Assembly: GCF_014066305.1 (NCBI RefSeq)
Contig: NW_023501041.1
Span: 372,001-436,000 of the forward strand
Length of the DNA stretch: 64,000 bases
Reading direction: 5' to 3'
Origin: Letharia columbiana
Lineage: Eukaryota; Ascomycota; Lecanoromycetes; Lecanorales; Parmeliaceae
A program made the position numbers and the translations under genes. Shown here piece by piece: positions 1-15,821 of this stretch. Within the stretch, counting starts at the first letter, position 1. Each line of letters starts with the position of its first letter. Below the pieces are notes generated by a model. That model worked only from the letters and a program-made list of their open reading frames with translations. It ran no database searches and was not told the DNA's origin.

Positions 1-248
1 TAGCTATTTAGTGACTCTACTATCCTCGAGTATATCCGTTTAAGTTTCTCTTCGCCGAGTATACGAAGGAGCCTTATTATAATGTCAGAACCAGCATAGA
101 TACGATATCAGTATAGGTGAGATAGAACGAGGATAATAAGACTACCGAACTATATATATAAGAAGAAGGCATAATATAGTAGGAGATGCCTCCGCCAAGG
201 CCCGCTAGCCATAGGGCTGAGTGGTGTGTCAAGGGTACGCTCGTAACA
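1..248 (-). mobile_element. LTR copy A plus 82 bp of internal sequence
   Basis: On the minus strand an LTR runs from 248 (TGTTACGAGCG) to 83 (ends TTCTGACA), so it has the TG..CA termini of a retrotransposon LTR. It is followed by 82 bp that continue off the window. The same post-LTR bases (TTATAATAAGGCTCC) follow the 5' LTR at 18169, and no polypurine tract precedes 248. This is therefore a 5' LTR of an element extending leftwards. Unlike its flank from 249 on, it still has CpA and TpG, so it has largely escaped RIP. Confidence 0.75.
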
Positions 249-3200
249 AGCGCGATCTATATATAGCGTATTCGAATTTAACTTAACTAAACTAAGATCG
301 ATATAAAGATGATTATTATCGTTCTCTATAAGGTCTAGCCGTTCTCTTCTATTTACTATATTTTCTTATTTAGAGACTTAATATATCTTAAATTAATATA
401 ATTAGAGATTATTTAAAAGCGAGTATTAAAAAGTTTATTCGTCTTATTCTCTATCTTTATAGCTCTAATATATTTAATTTACTATTTAAGTAGATAGTTT
501 ATAAATTTCTTAATTATTAAGAAGTATAAGATATTAAAATATTATAGTTAATATATATCGATAGCGAAGTAATTATTAATAAAAGGATAACGATTATAAA
601 GTATTATATCTCGTAAGTATTTCGGCGTCTTTTTAATATATCTCTTTTATAGTCTTAACTACTCGATTATATACTTAGATATTCGCTTAAAATATAAAGT
701 TAAAAGATATAATCGCTCTCTTTCTATAGATAAGATTATATATATAGAATAGTATCTATCGCTTAAGATTAAAGTAATTATTATTTATTTCTTATAGTCT
801 AGTATTATAGTAGTTAATATTAAATAATATCTTTAAATTAGATTATTCGCGTATTATATATTAATACTATATTCGAAGTATTTTTTAATTATTAAATATA
901 CTTCGTTAGTAGATAATATATCGCGAGAGTATAAGAAATTATCTTTAATTATTAAATCTAAGATATAATAATAGATTTAGATCTTAGCTTTTTTTTTCGT
1001 AATAATTAATATTATTTCTAGAATCGCTATACCCGATCTACTATATATATATCGTATATCTTATTAAAGATTTCTAATCGTAATATAGATCGACTAAGTA
1101 TATTAATTCTTATATATTTAAGAGAGATAAGTTTTATTCGATATTAAAATAATAAGAATAACGATAGAGCTATTAGATAGCTTATTCTACGTTTTTTATT
1201 ACTAATCTATAATATATATCTCGCTATAAACTCTCGCTTTATTAGTATTTCTTTAGCGTATAGATCGATAATATAAGCTTATACTAAAAGATTTATATAT
1301 TAAAAACGCTTTAATAATACTTATAATATCGAAGTAAATAACGTAATATATCTTCGATCTTAATTCGAATTTAAAGTTATAAATTTTAAAAGACTAATTA
1401 ATTTAGCCGCCGTCGATATTATTATTATATATATTCTATATCTTATATCTTAATAATTTCACGTTATTAAAGCTATAATTATCTTAAAATCGCTATAAAT
1501 AAATATTATAAAAGAATTTATTAATATTATCGTCGAAGAGTCTTAATTTAAAAAACTATAGCGCTAGCGTATAATCTTTCTAGAATTTAAATAGATTCTA
1601 AAAATTATTTATATCGAATATCGACTCGACGTTTAACTTAGTTTAATAATTAAATATCGATTTCATTTAATTAAGAGGCTTCGATTCGAATTATAATTTT
1701 ATCGATCTCTTAACGCTTCGCTCTTTTAAATATAATTCTATAGAATTAATTATTAAAGACGAAATTATAATACTATAACTTAAGCTTATTATAGAGATAG
1801 AAGATGCTATTATCTTATTATCTAGATTTATTATTTACACCGCGTTTATCCTCTTTTTCTCTATTTTCTACTTATCTAATTACTACTATAATATCGAATT
1901 CGCAGTTATACCACCTTCGAATAAATATATATCTTCTTCTTTTACGATAATTAGAGTTATTAGATTATTAATATTATTAACTATATCGCGGTTTATAATA
2001 TCGAAAGACGCGTATAAAAGAATCGATTTTCGCTTTCTATAACCTCGTAGATATCTAATAAATTTACTACTATTTTTATATTATTTTTTATAAAAATAAT
2101 ATACTCGATATATATTCTCTTATCTATTATTAATTAATTATAAAATATATATTCTTTAATAATCGATAACGTATTAACGTCTTAGCGAACGTATATTACT
2201 ACTCTAATCTTACTTATCGCGAAGTCTAATTTTAACTTTATATTCTTTATAATTATATAAAAGATATTTATAAATCTATATATAAAAAATATCTTATATT
2301 AATAGATATTTATAAAAAGAAAGAGTCTATAACGAGCTATTTAGAGAAGGAATATTTTTATTACTTTTAAACGTTTCTTCGTATTTAATACGTATATAAT
2401 TAAAGCGCTTTTATATATATAAAACTACGTTTATATATTTACTTTAAAATAATAAAGTTATCTATAGAGTATATAATTTAGAGATATATATTTTATATAA
2501 AAGAAACTAATTTTATTTTAATTTAAATCGTTTAATTTAGATAGTAATATCTCTAAAAATAAGTATTATAAAAGAAATATATTAGATCTATTTATCGTTA
2601 TTTATAATATATAATTATTTTATTATATTTATCTAATTAATATATCTTTATATTAAAATAAAAGCCTTTTAGATATAAACGATTAAAGTTAAACGAATTA
2701 TTAAGAGTTATATATATTTAAAGAGAAGATAATTTAATTAATCGATTTTTATAGATATAAAAAAGAAAGAAGATTAATATATCTATTAAAAAAAATCGAT
2801 TATCTACTAATCGATTAAAGAGTAGATAAAAATTATATTAATATAGTATTTATTAATTACTATATCTTACTATTATCTCTTATATCGAAGAGTTAAAATA
2901 AATATTAATTTTCGAAATACTAATTATCGAAGTAATTATTATCGTTTAAATTCTATCGAAGATTATTAATTTCGAAATTATTAATAGAGAATAGATCTTA
3001 GAAAATTTATATTATTATTAAATAAATTTATATCTCTAATAAATATAATAGCGAAATTTATACTCTTATTATCGATATACGCGTTATTAATTTTAACGCT
3101 AGTCGAAACTTCTATCGAAGTTTTTATTAGTAATTAGTTAAAGTTAGTCGAAAATATAATATATTAATATTTAATTAAAACTATCGAGATAGCTATTAAT

Positions 3201-4369
3201 AAAGTTAGCGTTAATCGAAATCTACTTATAATTAATTAAAGTTAATTAAAGATACGATATATATTTCGAGAAATAATATTAAATATTCGATTTAAACTCT
3301 ATAATCTTATTTAAATTTCTTTTATCTTATATCTTACTTAATCTAATACGCGTTTTCTTATTATCGTATTATATATATTATTATATTAATATTTATACTT
3401 TTTTTAAACGATATACTTATAATAGCAGCGTTTATCGAAACTAATTTCTATCTTAAAATCGATATTATTAAGTTAAGCGTTATCGCGAACTAAGATAATA
3501 TTTATAAAGAACTTCGATTTTTAAAGTTTATATTTAAAGCGATAAAAGAGAAGTTCTCGCGTTAATTAAGATATAAAGGTCTTTAAAAAAAGCTTATAAA
3601 ATTGTATAAGGGAAAGATTAATATTATCGTAAGTGAGACTATTTAGTTACTATCTATTTCTAATTATATAATTATATAAGACCTTAACTTTCTTCTTAAA
3701 TTCTTATATAAATTAATCTTATTAATTAATAAGACGTCTACGAAGTAAGAAAAGTAATTACTTAAAAGGGAATCGATAAAAATATAGAAAGATAAATATA
3801 TAAAGATCTAGAAGCTCTTAACGATTAAGAGATTAGTAAATCTCTATTAATTTAGTAAACTATTAATCGAAAACCCCTTTAATATTAACTCTCTTTAACT
3901 TATTATTATTAATAATCTAAACGAGTATAAACTCGTCTTTATTTAGAAGTTAATAAATAATTTAATAGTAATCTCTTAATTCTAAGAGTAACTTAATCTT
4001 AAAGCTTTTATTACTTATCTTCGATTAAAACGATTTTAAAGCGATATTAACAAAAATTTTATAATATTATTCTATTTAATTTATAGAGTAAATAATACGA
4101 GCTTAATTGTAAATAATAATAATAATTTATAAGAGGCGTATAAGTATTAAAAGCGAGTATATATATTCGAGTAGCGAATATTTTTATAGCGCGTAATTAA
4201 AGATTTATTAATCTCGCTTTTCTATGTTAATAATAAGTACTAATATTAATTCTAGCTTCGATTAAGACGTTAGATATTAAAGCTAGTATCTTTAAAACTT
4301 CGCGAGACTTATTAATATATTTATATTCTTAATCTTAATAACTTTCTAGAATATTTAAATATCTAATTT

Positions 4370-7211
4370 TTTCTTCTATTAAGCTAAAGTAAGTCTCGAA
4401 ATTTTTAATCTCTTTTAGTCTTTATAATACTCTACCTTAATCTAATTCTATCGAAATTTTACTTTCTCTTTATTCTACTATTATTTAGTCTCTAATCTTA
4501 CTACTTAATTTACTTAATACTTATAAAGAAAATAAGATAGATTCTTAATTTATTAATATTAGTTTAAATAAGAGTAATTCTTAACTATAAGTTTATCGCT
4601 ATTTTCTATAAAAGAAGTTCGTTAATAATTTAATAAGTAATATTATTATACTTAAAATTTATAAAAATAATAATACGCTTTTATTATAAGAGAGAAAGCG
4701 TTTAATAATAGAAGATATTATATTAATAAAGCTCTTAATTAAATAAGATTACGCTTTTTAATTAGCTAACTCTTATAATATTAAAATCGATAAAATTATA
4801 AATTAAAGAAAGATATAGAATAATATAAAGGTCGATAATAAAGATTTAATATTAGAGTATATATTCGAGTATTATTAATTATCTATTTTTTATATTAATT
4901 AATATAATAAAAAGATAAAGCTTGATAAGAAAGAGAGGTTTTAATAGTTTAATATAACTTAGTAAATTATAAAGTAAGTTTTATAGTTTAATTATAATAA
5001 TATAAGTATTAATAATACTCGAATATTTAGAGGCTTAAATTATGTCTTAGATTCGCGAGAGATATTAATTTCTATTATTTTAAAGATTTATTAACTCTAT
5101 AATTTAATATAGTAATATCTTTAAATAAATATCTACGAAGAAGCTATTAATACGAATAAGCTCGACTTTAATAAGATAAATATATTTAATTCTTTTATTT
5201 AACTCGCTAATATAAATATTTCTTTAAACTCTAATACTATTAATAAGTTAAATATTTAAATAATAATTTATTCTATAATTTAATATTCTCGAAAAGTATT
5301 AAGATATTATTATCGTCGAAATCTTTAAGAAATCTCTCTTCGCGAGTAAATATCTCGTATTAAGATTTATTTAAAAGAATCGATAATTTTAATATTCTTC
5401 GATCGAGATATTTAATATTATTTATTTATATAAAAATAAAGCGAATTATATAGTCTAAATAATATCTAAAATAAGATTCTTTCTTATTATCGTTTTAATA
5501 AAAACTTTAGCGAACTAGTTTATAAAAACTATTAAGCTTATAAATCTCGACGACTGCGATATTATATAACTTTATATATTTTATATATATAAATTAACTC
5601 GATATTATAAAGTTAGCGCTAAGTCTTTAATCTCTATAAATATTAGATTATTTAAATATACGATCGATAGTTAAGCTTAACTTTAATAAGAGAGATTCTT
5701 AATTCTAATAATTCTCGAGTTATATAAGAATTATATAAAAGCTATAATTAAAGATAAAAGAAAATTTAAATATAACTTCGCTATCGATTAGATTTATATT
5801 AATAAGTTCTATAATATAAAATTAAATATCGCTCTAATTCTCGTATTAATTAACGTCTATAAGATAGAATAATTTAAAATTATAATTAACGATTTTATAA
5901 ATATATAAAAACTATATAAGAAGAAATAAGTATATTATAATAGACTAGCGAAAAAATATAAGTATTATCTATTATTTATATATAAATACTTAATTATATT
6001 ATAAATTAAATTCTTTATAGATATAATAGCGATAATTCTCTTAATAGAGTAGTCGTAATAGAGAATAGATTCTATTATATTAACGATAATAGGGAAAGTA
6101 TATCGTAAGATTAAGAAGCGAATAAAAAATATAAAAGCTCGTTTATATAATCTATTAAATAAGAAGTTAAAGAGAAATATTAACGAAATATAAATAATTC
6201 TAGATAAGCTAATAATTAAATAAATAGCGAAGATAAGAATTATTAATAGCGATATTTTACTTATTAAACTTTTATTATATAAGATAAGAAAGATTATCTA
6301 TATATTAAATAAGAATTAGAGGAAAATATTATAGAATATTAATCGAATTATTTAAGATTAAATTAAAGCGAAGTATTTTATATAATATAAGAAGATTATA
6401 ATTTAAAATTATAATATCTTTAATCTTATCTATAATTTATACTTTAATAAAGTCTATAAGCTTTAAATAGTAATAGTAATTTCGAATATTCTCGATTTCT
6501 TTAAATAATATTAACTAAAGCTAACTAATTCTAAGTATTAAAATAATAAGAATTATTACGAAATAAGATAATAATAATTAGACTTTATAAAGCTAGATAA
6601 TAAGAAAGATAACTAGCTTTAATATCTAGAATATAATATTTAAAATTACTATCTAGATAAGCTAATATAAGATATTTTTAAGCTTATTATCTTAAAGTAG
6701 TTAATTAATATTCTTAAGAAGAATATATATAAACGTATTAAAAAATTAATCGTTTTTATAAATTCCTCTATCGTTAATCTTATTATTAATTTAATATATT
6801 TTTCTTTTTTATCTAATTAATCTCGAGTAATATTAATAAACTTATAGTAATTTAAATAAGAGTATTCGAACTATAAAACTCTCTAATACTTTTTAGCGAT
6901 TTCTTTTAAAGATTATAATAATATAATAATACGATCTTTCGAGAATAATAACGAATCTCGCTTTCTAATCTTTACTAAACGTCTTATAAATATAAATATA
7001 ATCTTAATAAGATTCTTTTACTCTATAAATCTAGATATCGATTAAGAGAAATAATAAAACATTTAAGTAGATAATAGAATAATACGATTATTATAAAAAA
7101 ATAAAAAGATTTATAACTACTACTTAGTATTAAATAATCTAAAAAACCTTAATAATAAGATATTAAATCGAAATATACGAAGAGAGATAATTCGATTTTA
7201 AATATATAATA
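4370..7211. repeat. Diverged 3.5 kb-period direct repeat, copy 1
   Basis: This stretch is repeated in the same order and orientation at about 7910-10742, offset about 3530-3540 bp. Shared blocks include the region around 4670-4870 versus 8210-8410 and the ends near 7180 and 10710. Both copies are RIP-mutated independently. Partly open frames with stops at expected Gln/Trp codons suggest a former transposon protein gene. I could not identify the family with confidence. Confidence 0.7.
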
Positions 7212-7909
7212 ATATTAAGAATAAGAATAATAATATTAGAAATATAAATAACGCGAATATATAGATAGCTTAGATATCGCTTATTCGATTTCGATATTAC
7301 TATTATATTTAGTATTCAAATTAAATAAGTAATATATCTAAGTTAATTAATAGTAATAATAGATTTAATATTTAACTTCTATTAAATATCTATAATTCTT
7401 TTAACTATAATTCTTAATTATTAATATAATCTCTAATTTAGCTTCTAAATAATATAAATTATAATCGAATATTCGAGTTAAATAGGCGATTTAAATAGTC
7501 GATAGACTATTAAATTAAAGTCGAATAGTTAATTATCGCGCTAGTTATTAACGTCTATAATATTATATTCTACTATTTTTTCTTTATAATTTACTATTTA
7601 ATATTTACTTCGTAAACTCTATATTATAAATAATATTTAATAAAATCTTTATCGAAGTTATTCTTAATTTTAATATCGAATTCTATCTAATATAAATCTT
7701 TTATCTCGATTTTTAAGACTAGCTTTTAATCTAAATAAGTTATTAATAATATATTATATTCTTCTTTTAAACTTCATTTACTATTAAAGTAAATTATTAA
7801 ATAAATCTCTATTTATAAAGAAGATTAAGTTATCTATTAAAGTATTTTAACTCTAATTCTAACTCTTAATATTCTTCTTTTTTATATCTTTCTTTTACTA
7901 TACTTCGTA

Positions 7910-10742
7910 TAAGACGATTCTTAGAAAATCTCGAAGTTTTTAATCTCTTTTAGACTTATTAATATCTCGCCTTAACTTAAATCTATTAAAACTTCGCTTT
8001 CTCTTTATTCTACTATCGCTTTATCTTTAATCTTATTATTTAATTTATTTAATATTTATAAAGAAAATAAGATAGATTTTCGATTTATTAGTATTAGCTT
8101 AAACGAGAATAACCCTTAATTATAAATTCGTTATTATTCTTTATAAAAGAAGTTCGTTAATAATCTAATAGATAACGTTATTATACTTAAAACTTATAAG
8201 AGTAATAATACGCTTTTATTATAAGAGAAAAAGAGTTTAATAGTAGAAGATATTATATTAATAGAGCTCTTAATTAAATAAGATTACGCTCTTCGATTAG
8301 CTAACTCTTACGATATTAAAATTAATAAAATTATAAATTAAAGAAAAATATAAAATAATATAAAGGTCGGCGATAAAGATTTAATATTAGAGTATATATT
8401 CGAGTATTATTAATTATCTACTCTCTATATTAATTAATTTAATAGAAAAATTAAGCTCGATAAAAAAGAGAGATTATAGTAATTAAATTAGACTTAAGAA
8501 ATTATAAAGTAAATTCTATAACTTAATCGTAATAATAAAAGTATTAAAAATACTTATATTTTTAAAGGCTTAAGATATATCTTAAGTTCGTAAGAAACCT
8601 TAATATTTATTATCTTAAAAATTTATTAGCTATATAATTTGATATAAAGATATTTTTAGATAAATCTCTATAGTAAAGTAATTAATATAGATAAGTCTAG
8701 CTTCGATAAGATAAATATACTTAATTCTTTTATTCGACTCGCTAATATAAATATTTCTTTAGACTCTAATATTATTAATAAATTAAATATTTAAATAATA
8801 ATTTACTCTACGATTTAATATCCTCGAAGAATACTAGAATATTATTATTATTAAAGTCTTTAAGAAGTCTCCCTTCGCGAATAAATATCTTATATTAAGA
8901 TTTATTTAAAAGAACTAGTAATCTTAATATTCTTCGATTAAGATATTTAATATTATATATTTATACGAAGATAAAGCTAACTATATAGCCCGAATAATAT
9001 TTAAATCGAGATTCTTCTTAATAATCGTTTTAATTAAAATTTTCGCGAATTAGTTTATCGAAATTATTAAGTTAATAAATCTCGAAAATTATAATATAAT
9101 ATAATTTCGCATCTTTTATATATATAGATTAATTCGATATTATAATATTAACTTAAAACCTTTAATCTCTATAAATATTAAATTATTTAGATATATAATT
9201 AACGATAAAGCTCAATTTAGATAAGAGAGATTCTTAGTTTTAATAATATCTAAGTTCTATAAGAATTATATTTAAGTTAAAATAAAGAATTTATTTATAT
9301 ATAACTTCGCTATTAGATAGATTTATATTAACGAGTATTATAATATAAAGTTAAATATCTTCTTAATATCTATATTAATTACCGCCTATAAGATAAAGTA
9401 ATCTAGAATTATTATCGAAGACTTCGCTTATACGTAAAATTTGAATAAGAAGAAGTAAGTATATTATAATAGAATAGCGAAGAAGTTTAAGTATTATCTA
9501 CTATTTATTTATAAATATTTAATTATATTATAAATTATATTCTTTACTAATATAATAATAATAATTCTATTAATTAAGTAGTCGTAGTAAGAGATAAATA
9601 TTATTTTATCTAAGATAATAAAGAAGAAATATTATAATATTAAGAAGTATATAGAGAATATAAAGTTTCGTCTACGCGCTTTATCGAATAAGAAGTTAAA
9701 GAGAAATATTAACGAAATATAGATAATTCTAGATAAACTAATAATTAAATAAATAGTAAAATCGAGAATTATCGATAGCGACGCTTTACTTATAAAGCTT
9801 TTATCTTATAAAATAAAAAAGATTATCTACTTATTAAGCGATAATTAGAGGAAAATTCTTTAAGATATTAATTAGATTATTTAAGATTAAACTAAAATCG
9901 AGTATTTTATATAATATAATAAGACTTAGAGCTAAGAATATAATCTACTTAAATCTATATACGAGTTATACTTTAATAAGACCTATAAATTACGCGTTAT
10001 AACTATTATTTCTAATATTCTCGAATTCTTTAAGGCGTATTAATTAAAGCTAATCGATATTAAGTATTATAATAATAAGAATTATTATAAGTCTAAACGA
10101 TAGCGATTAATCTTTTAAATTAGATAGTATAAAGGAGAATTAATTATAGTATTCGTAAGATAGTATATATAATTACTATTTATACGACTTAATAAAAAAT
10201 ACTTTTAAATTTATCGTATTAAAATAGCTAATCGATATTCTTAATAAAGATATCTACGAATATTCTAAAAAGCTAATAATATTTATAAGTTTCTTTATAA
10301 TTAATCTAATTATTACTTTAATATAATCTTCTCCTCTATTTTATTAATCTCGAATAATATTAATAGACTTATAATAATTTAAGTAAGAGTATCTAAATAA
10401 CGAAATTCTTTAATACTCTTTAGTTATTTAATTTAAGAATCGCGATAGCTTAATAGTATAATCTTTTAAGAATAATAATAAATCTTACTTTTTTATCTTA
10501 ATTAAGCGTTTTATAAATATAGATATAACGCTAATAAGAGTCTTTCGCTCTATTAATCTAGATACTAATTAAGAGAAATAATAGAATATTTAAATAGATA
10601 AAAGAGTAATACGACTATTATAGGAAAATAAAAAGATATATAACTACTACTTAATATTAAATAATTTAAAAAGCCTCGATAATAAGATTTTAAATAGAAA
10701 TATACGAAGAGAGATAATTCGTTTTTAAATATATAATAATAC
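7910..10742. repeat. Diverged 3.5 kb-period direct repeat, copy 2
   Basis: Second copy of the unit at 4370-7211. The two are separated by about 0.7 kb of unrelated AT-rich sequence (7212-7909). Similarity fades at the common right end after a shared motif (AGAGAGATAATTCG at about 7177 and 10709). Element family unknown. Confidence 0.7.
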
Positions 10743-13700
10743 TATATTATCTTTTTAGATACGCTATTTATAAGTATACTTAATTATTCTAAAGCTTCTA
10801 TACTATTTTAATATATAATTATAATTTAATATTAAATAACTTATAAGATCTAGATAAAAAAATTCTAAATAAGAAGATTAAATAAAAGATACTTAACTTA
10901 AGAGTTAATATTTATAATAGATATAAGAATAACGATATAAGTAAAGAAGTAAAAGATAAGATAATTTAGATATATAATAGATAGAGAGATTAGAAAAGAT
11001 ATATATTATTTTTAAATAGATATTTTAAATATCTAAATAATATATAGTATAATCCGACTTTATATCGTATTATTTAATTTTAACTATTCGATTTAACTAT
11101 TAATTAATCTCTTAAATAGATAAAATAAATAATATAATAAGATTTATTAAATAAAGATCGATCTATAAGACTTATTTCTAAATTAGAATCTCTATTAATT
11201 CTATAATATTCTTTCTAATATATCTTCCTTTAGAATTATTCTACTTCTTTTAGAATTCTATAATTTAATTAATCTTAGATATAAAATATAAGTCTTTATA
11301 AGTTAGCGTTATATTATCTTTATCTATCTTATCTAAATTATTTTATATTAATATTAATTTAAGAATTTAAATAATATTAATTATCTCGCGTAGCTTAATA
11401 ATAAAAGAGTCTAATTATAAAAAGATTTACTTCTTTTTAAAATAAGAGATAGAAAAGAGATATCTAATTAGAAGCGCGCTTAACGTTCTTTATAATTAAA
11501 TAAAGCTTAACGAAATCTTTAAGTAATTAAAGAATATCTTTTTAAGAATCTTTATATCTAATATTTTAAGAGAATAATTAAATAATTACGAATTAGATAT
11601 AATTATAAAAATTAACTATATATATATATAAGCTTATAAACGTAGACGACTAAATAAATAGTCTATCTCTATTAATAATATTAACTTTATATTATAATTA
11701 TATATCTTTAATCGAGCTAGTTTCTATATATATTTAAAAAAAATTATAATTAATATATTAATATTACTTCTTAATATTATTAAGATCTAGATATTAATTC
11801 GCATTATAATAAATAATATCGATTTTAATATATTTATAAATATATTAAAAGAAGATAAAGTGTATAATACTATAATAGATCGAATTATATATTATATCGA
11901 TAATAAAGATATTAAAATTAATTATTCCCGAAAATTTAAGATAATTATATTATCGATATATAAGCGAGATTAAAATTCTATATTCTTTATAATTAAAGAA
12001 TATTAAGCGAATAAGTATTTATTTTTTATATATATCTACTATTATTAATACGCGAAGAGATTATTTATCTTAAGAAAAGAAAAAGATAGCGAAGATATTA
12101 AGAGAAATATATAAAGCGATATAATAGTCTAAGTCGATTATTCTCGCTATTAGCGAAAGAATTCGAAGTCGTAGTATATATATATATAAGAAATAGTTAG
12201 ATATTTATATTATAATCGTTATATTCTCTAAAGCTTAATTAATTTCGAGAAATTCTATAATATAAAAAGTCTATCTTATTAAAATAATCTATAATCTCTA
12301 TTTTCTCTAAATATCTTTTTACACTTTATACGATATAAAATCTTTATCTCTAATATAATTAACGTCTTATATTATTTAATAGCGTTAGACTTAAATAACT
12401 TCTAGAAAATCTATTAATATAAGTTTTCTTTATAAGCTATATTCTAATAGGCTTTAATTAGAGAAAATACGCGATCTTTATTAAATAGAGAGAGATAATA
12501 TAAAAGGCGTTAAAGCTAATATTTAATCTCTATATCTTATTAATAGAAGTTATAAAAAGGCGATATTAACTATAATAGAAATATACTATTATATATAAAA
12601 CGACTTCGAGTTATTAAAAAGAACTATACGTTATTTTTAATAGTTATAAAGTCTATAATAATATCGTTATCGATAATTATGTAAATTATAATTTCATATA
12701 TAACGTTATCTAGAAAATAAAATATATTATCGATATATTAAAGTAATCGTTATCGATAAGTATTTATACTAGAAAATCTATAATTATATATACTAAAATA
12801 GATATTATTTATAGAAAAATACTTGAGAATAGAAAAGTAAATAAGAAAGTGTAATTAGAGTAATAATATTTAATAATAAGTAATAATTAACTTAACGTTA
12901 ATTATTAATAGAAAATTTATCTAATTCGAATAGAGATTATTAATAAAAACGTTATTTAATTTAAATAAGATATTTAAGTTAAATAAGTAGTCGAATTTAG
13001 ATAGAAATTCGACGCGCTTTAATTTAAATAAGTTAAAAACGCGCTAATTAATAGCCCCCTTTTTAAGTTAATAACTTTTCTTTACCCTTTCATTTTTTTA
13101 TCTATTTAAACGTATTTACTTTTATATTTTATTTATTATTATTTTTAGCATTTAATATTAATTTTATTCTAATTTTTAATAAAAATAGAAGACTTATAAT
13201 ACTTTATATTCTACTAAATAAGTCTACTACGTTTAAATTATAGAGATTATAAAAACTTTAAGATAGAATATAAAAAAGAGAATAGCGACGAAGAGAGCTA
13301 AAAACGCTAGAAGAGAGAAGAAAATTAAGAAGATAAAAAATATAAATTATAGCTTATTTATTCGCGAAGATATTACTAATTATATATTAGTAGAAAGCGA
13401 GTAAAATAAAAAAGATTAATAAGAGAAAAAGATATATTAAAGAATATAGATAGATAGATTTTAGATCGCCTACACGCTATAGAATATATAAGTTTAAGAA
13501 GAATATATATATATAGTACTTAACTACGACGATAATAAATTCTCAAATAACTCTATTAATTTATAGAAGATAAAGAAATTATTAATAATTATAACTACTA
13601 TATATAACGAAGCTTTCTTTAATATTAACGATACTCTCTTAATTTTATATACTATTATAGATATTAAAAAAGATCTTTTTTTTAAAGTTAAAGATAAAGG

Positions 13701-15206
13701 CGAAGATCGTAAACTCGATATATTCTTATTTAATCTATATCTTCTATCGAGCTAATATCTTAATAGAAAGCGATAGAAAGACTCTTATTCGAATCTCGAT
13801 TAAGTATTAAAATTATTAAATCTAGAATAAAGAGTAATAATATTAATTATTAGTTAATTAGTTTTAAAATCGAGTAATATTAATATAAATTAGTTAATAT
13901 AAACTATAGAATTTAGAATAATTCTTATTAGCGATAAAGAATTAGAATTAATAGAATAAAGTAAGAATATATTATATAATTAAATATCTAGATCGATAAA
14001 TATATACTAAGTCGAGATAGAAAATAACTTATTAAGAGAAGTCGCCTTTATAATAACGAAGTTAAAGTACTTCGTATAAAACTTCGATATAAAAATAAGT
14101 ATATATTTTAAATATAGTAGAATAATAATTAAATCGCTATAGATAATTCGATATTAAAAAGTATTACGCTAAATAGAGTCGTTAAACGCTATTATATCGA
14201 AGTCGCGTTATTAATATATAGCTTATTTAAACCTCTTATCGATATATCTATTAAATAAAATAAAGAAATTTAAAGCTTCGTTAGCGTCTCTAATAATATC
14301 GAATTATATATTATTAATAGATTAGAATAAAGAAAGATATATAAATTATATTTTATAAGATAGCTTAAATAAAGATAATCGTTAGATCGCGCTTTAGAAT
14401 AATTTAATATAACGAGAAAAATATAATTATAATATTAAAAAAGAGTATCTTAATATATTTAAAATAATAAGAGTTATCTTATTTATAATAATTATAACTA
14501 ATAAAGATCTTAAATATCTAGATCTTTAAGAGCTAAGTTTCTAATTAAAGTATTATATTAACGCGCTTAATTAAGTAATAATTAAAATATAAAGAGATTA
14601 GAGATAGTAACTCTATAAGAGTATTCGATTTATACGAAGTATCGATAATTAATCTATATATTTCGAGGCGAGAAAGATATTAATATCTTTAATTAATTAT
14701 TACTATTAATACTTTAAGCTCTTTCTAACGAGAATATAGCTTTTTAACTATATAGACAATTTTCGTTTAACTCTAATAAAGAAAATTCGAGATATTATTT
14801 AATCTTATCTTAAAATCTATATAATATCGTTATTTAAAGATTTAAAAACGATAATTAGCGACTTATTAATCGATCTTTAATTTATATATCGAGATTTATA
14901 AAATAGATAGAATATAATATATTTTACGAAATTTAGATTAATTAGCTTCTTTAGCTAATAGTCTTTAAAATAAGAAATACTTCTTATCTTAATTAATAAT
15001 TATATCGTTATATAAAATTTTCTTCTATAGTAAGAGAGTATCTCTTAAATTTAAATAAAGAAGTAAATATCTTTAATTACTCTTATTCGATAATACTATA
15101 ATTTTTATAGTAACCGCTCTTTATTATAATTTAAAGAACTATAATTCTAGATATTTTTATATTAAAAGATAAAATAATAAGAAAGTTAAAGGTAAGCTCT
15201 TTATTA

Positions 15207-15821
15207 CATCTACAAATTTGAAAAGTTTCTATAAAATTTGAAATTGCTAATCGCGCGTTTATCGCGGAAATTATAAAATTCGTTAGATTAGTAAATCTAA
15301 TTAGAATCTACTTAAATTCTATCGATTTAGTAAATCTAATTAGAATTCGCTTAAATTCCGCCGGTTCAGTAACTATTCTAATCTTTTTCGCTAGTTCTAC
15401 TAATTTAATAGTAATACGTATAAAAAAAGAAAAGTTCTAATAATCGATATTATAACGATAAGATTTTATAATAATAAGTATTAACGCCAACTTAAATTTA
15501 GCTACGGAATTAAACGATTTAATAAAATTAGTCGCGTAAGTAATACTCTAATATAGCGTATATTAATAATAATATATATTAATGTCATATATATATAGAA
15601 TAGTACTTAGAGTATATTAGAGTATATTACGTAAAATTTTTAAAGTTACTAAAATTTTTTAAAGTTATTAAACTAATAAAACTGGCGGAAAGAGTTAGAA
15701 TAGTTACTAAATCGGCGAAAAGAATTAAATATAGATAAAGTCTGCTAAATAGACTAAATCGTGCTTATAGTACGAACCCGGCGAAAATTATATGAAAAGG
15801 AACTTTTTAGATTTATAGATA
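15207..15821 (+). mobile_element. Small TIR element (MITE-like), copy 1
   Basis: About 615 bp bounded by imperfect terminal inverted repeats: left CATCTACAAATTTGAAAAG, right end the complement of TATCTATAAATCTAAAAAG. Flanking TA dinucleotides would fit a Tc1/mariner or pogo-type duplication. No open frame, so non-autonomous. The same sequence occurs inverted at 20669-21226 and as a 3' fragment at 17011-17131. Although RIP-mutated, it keeps some GC-rich islands. Confidence 0.7.
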
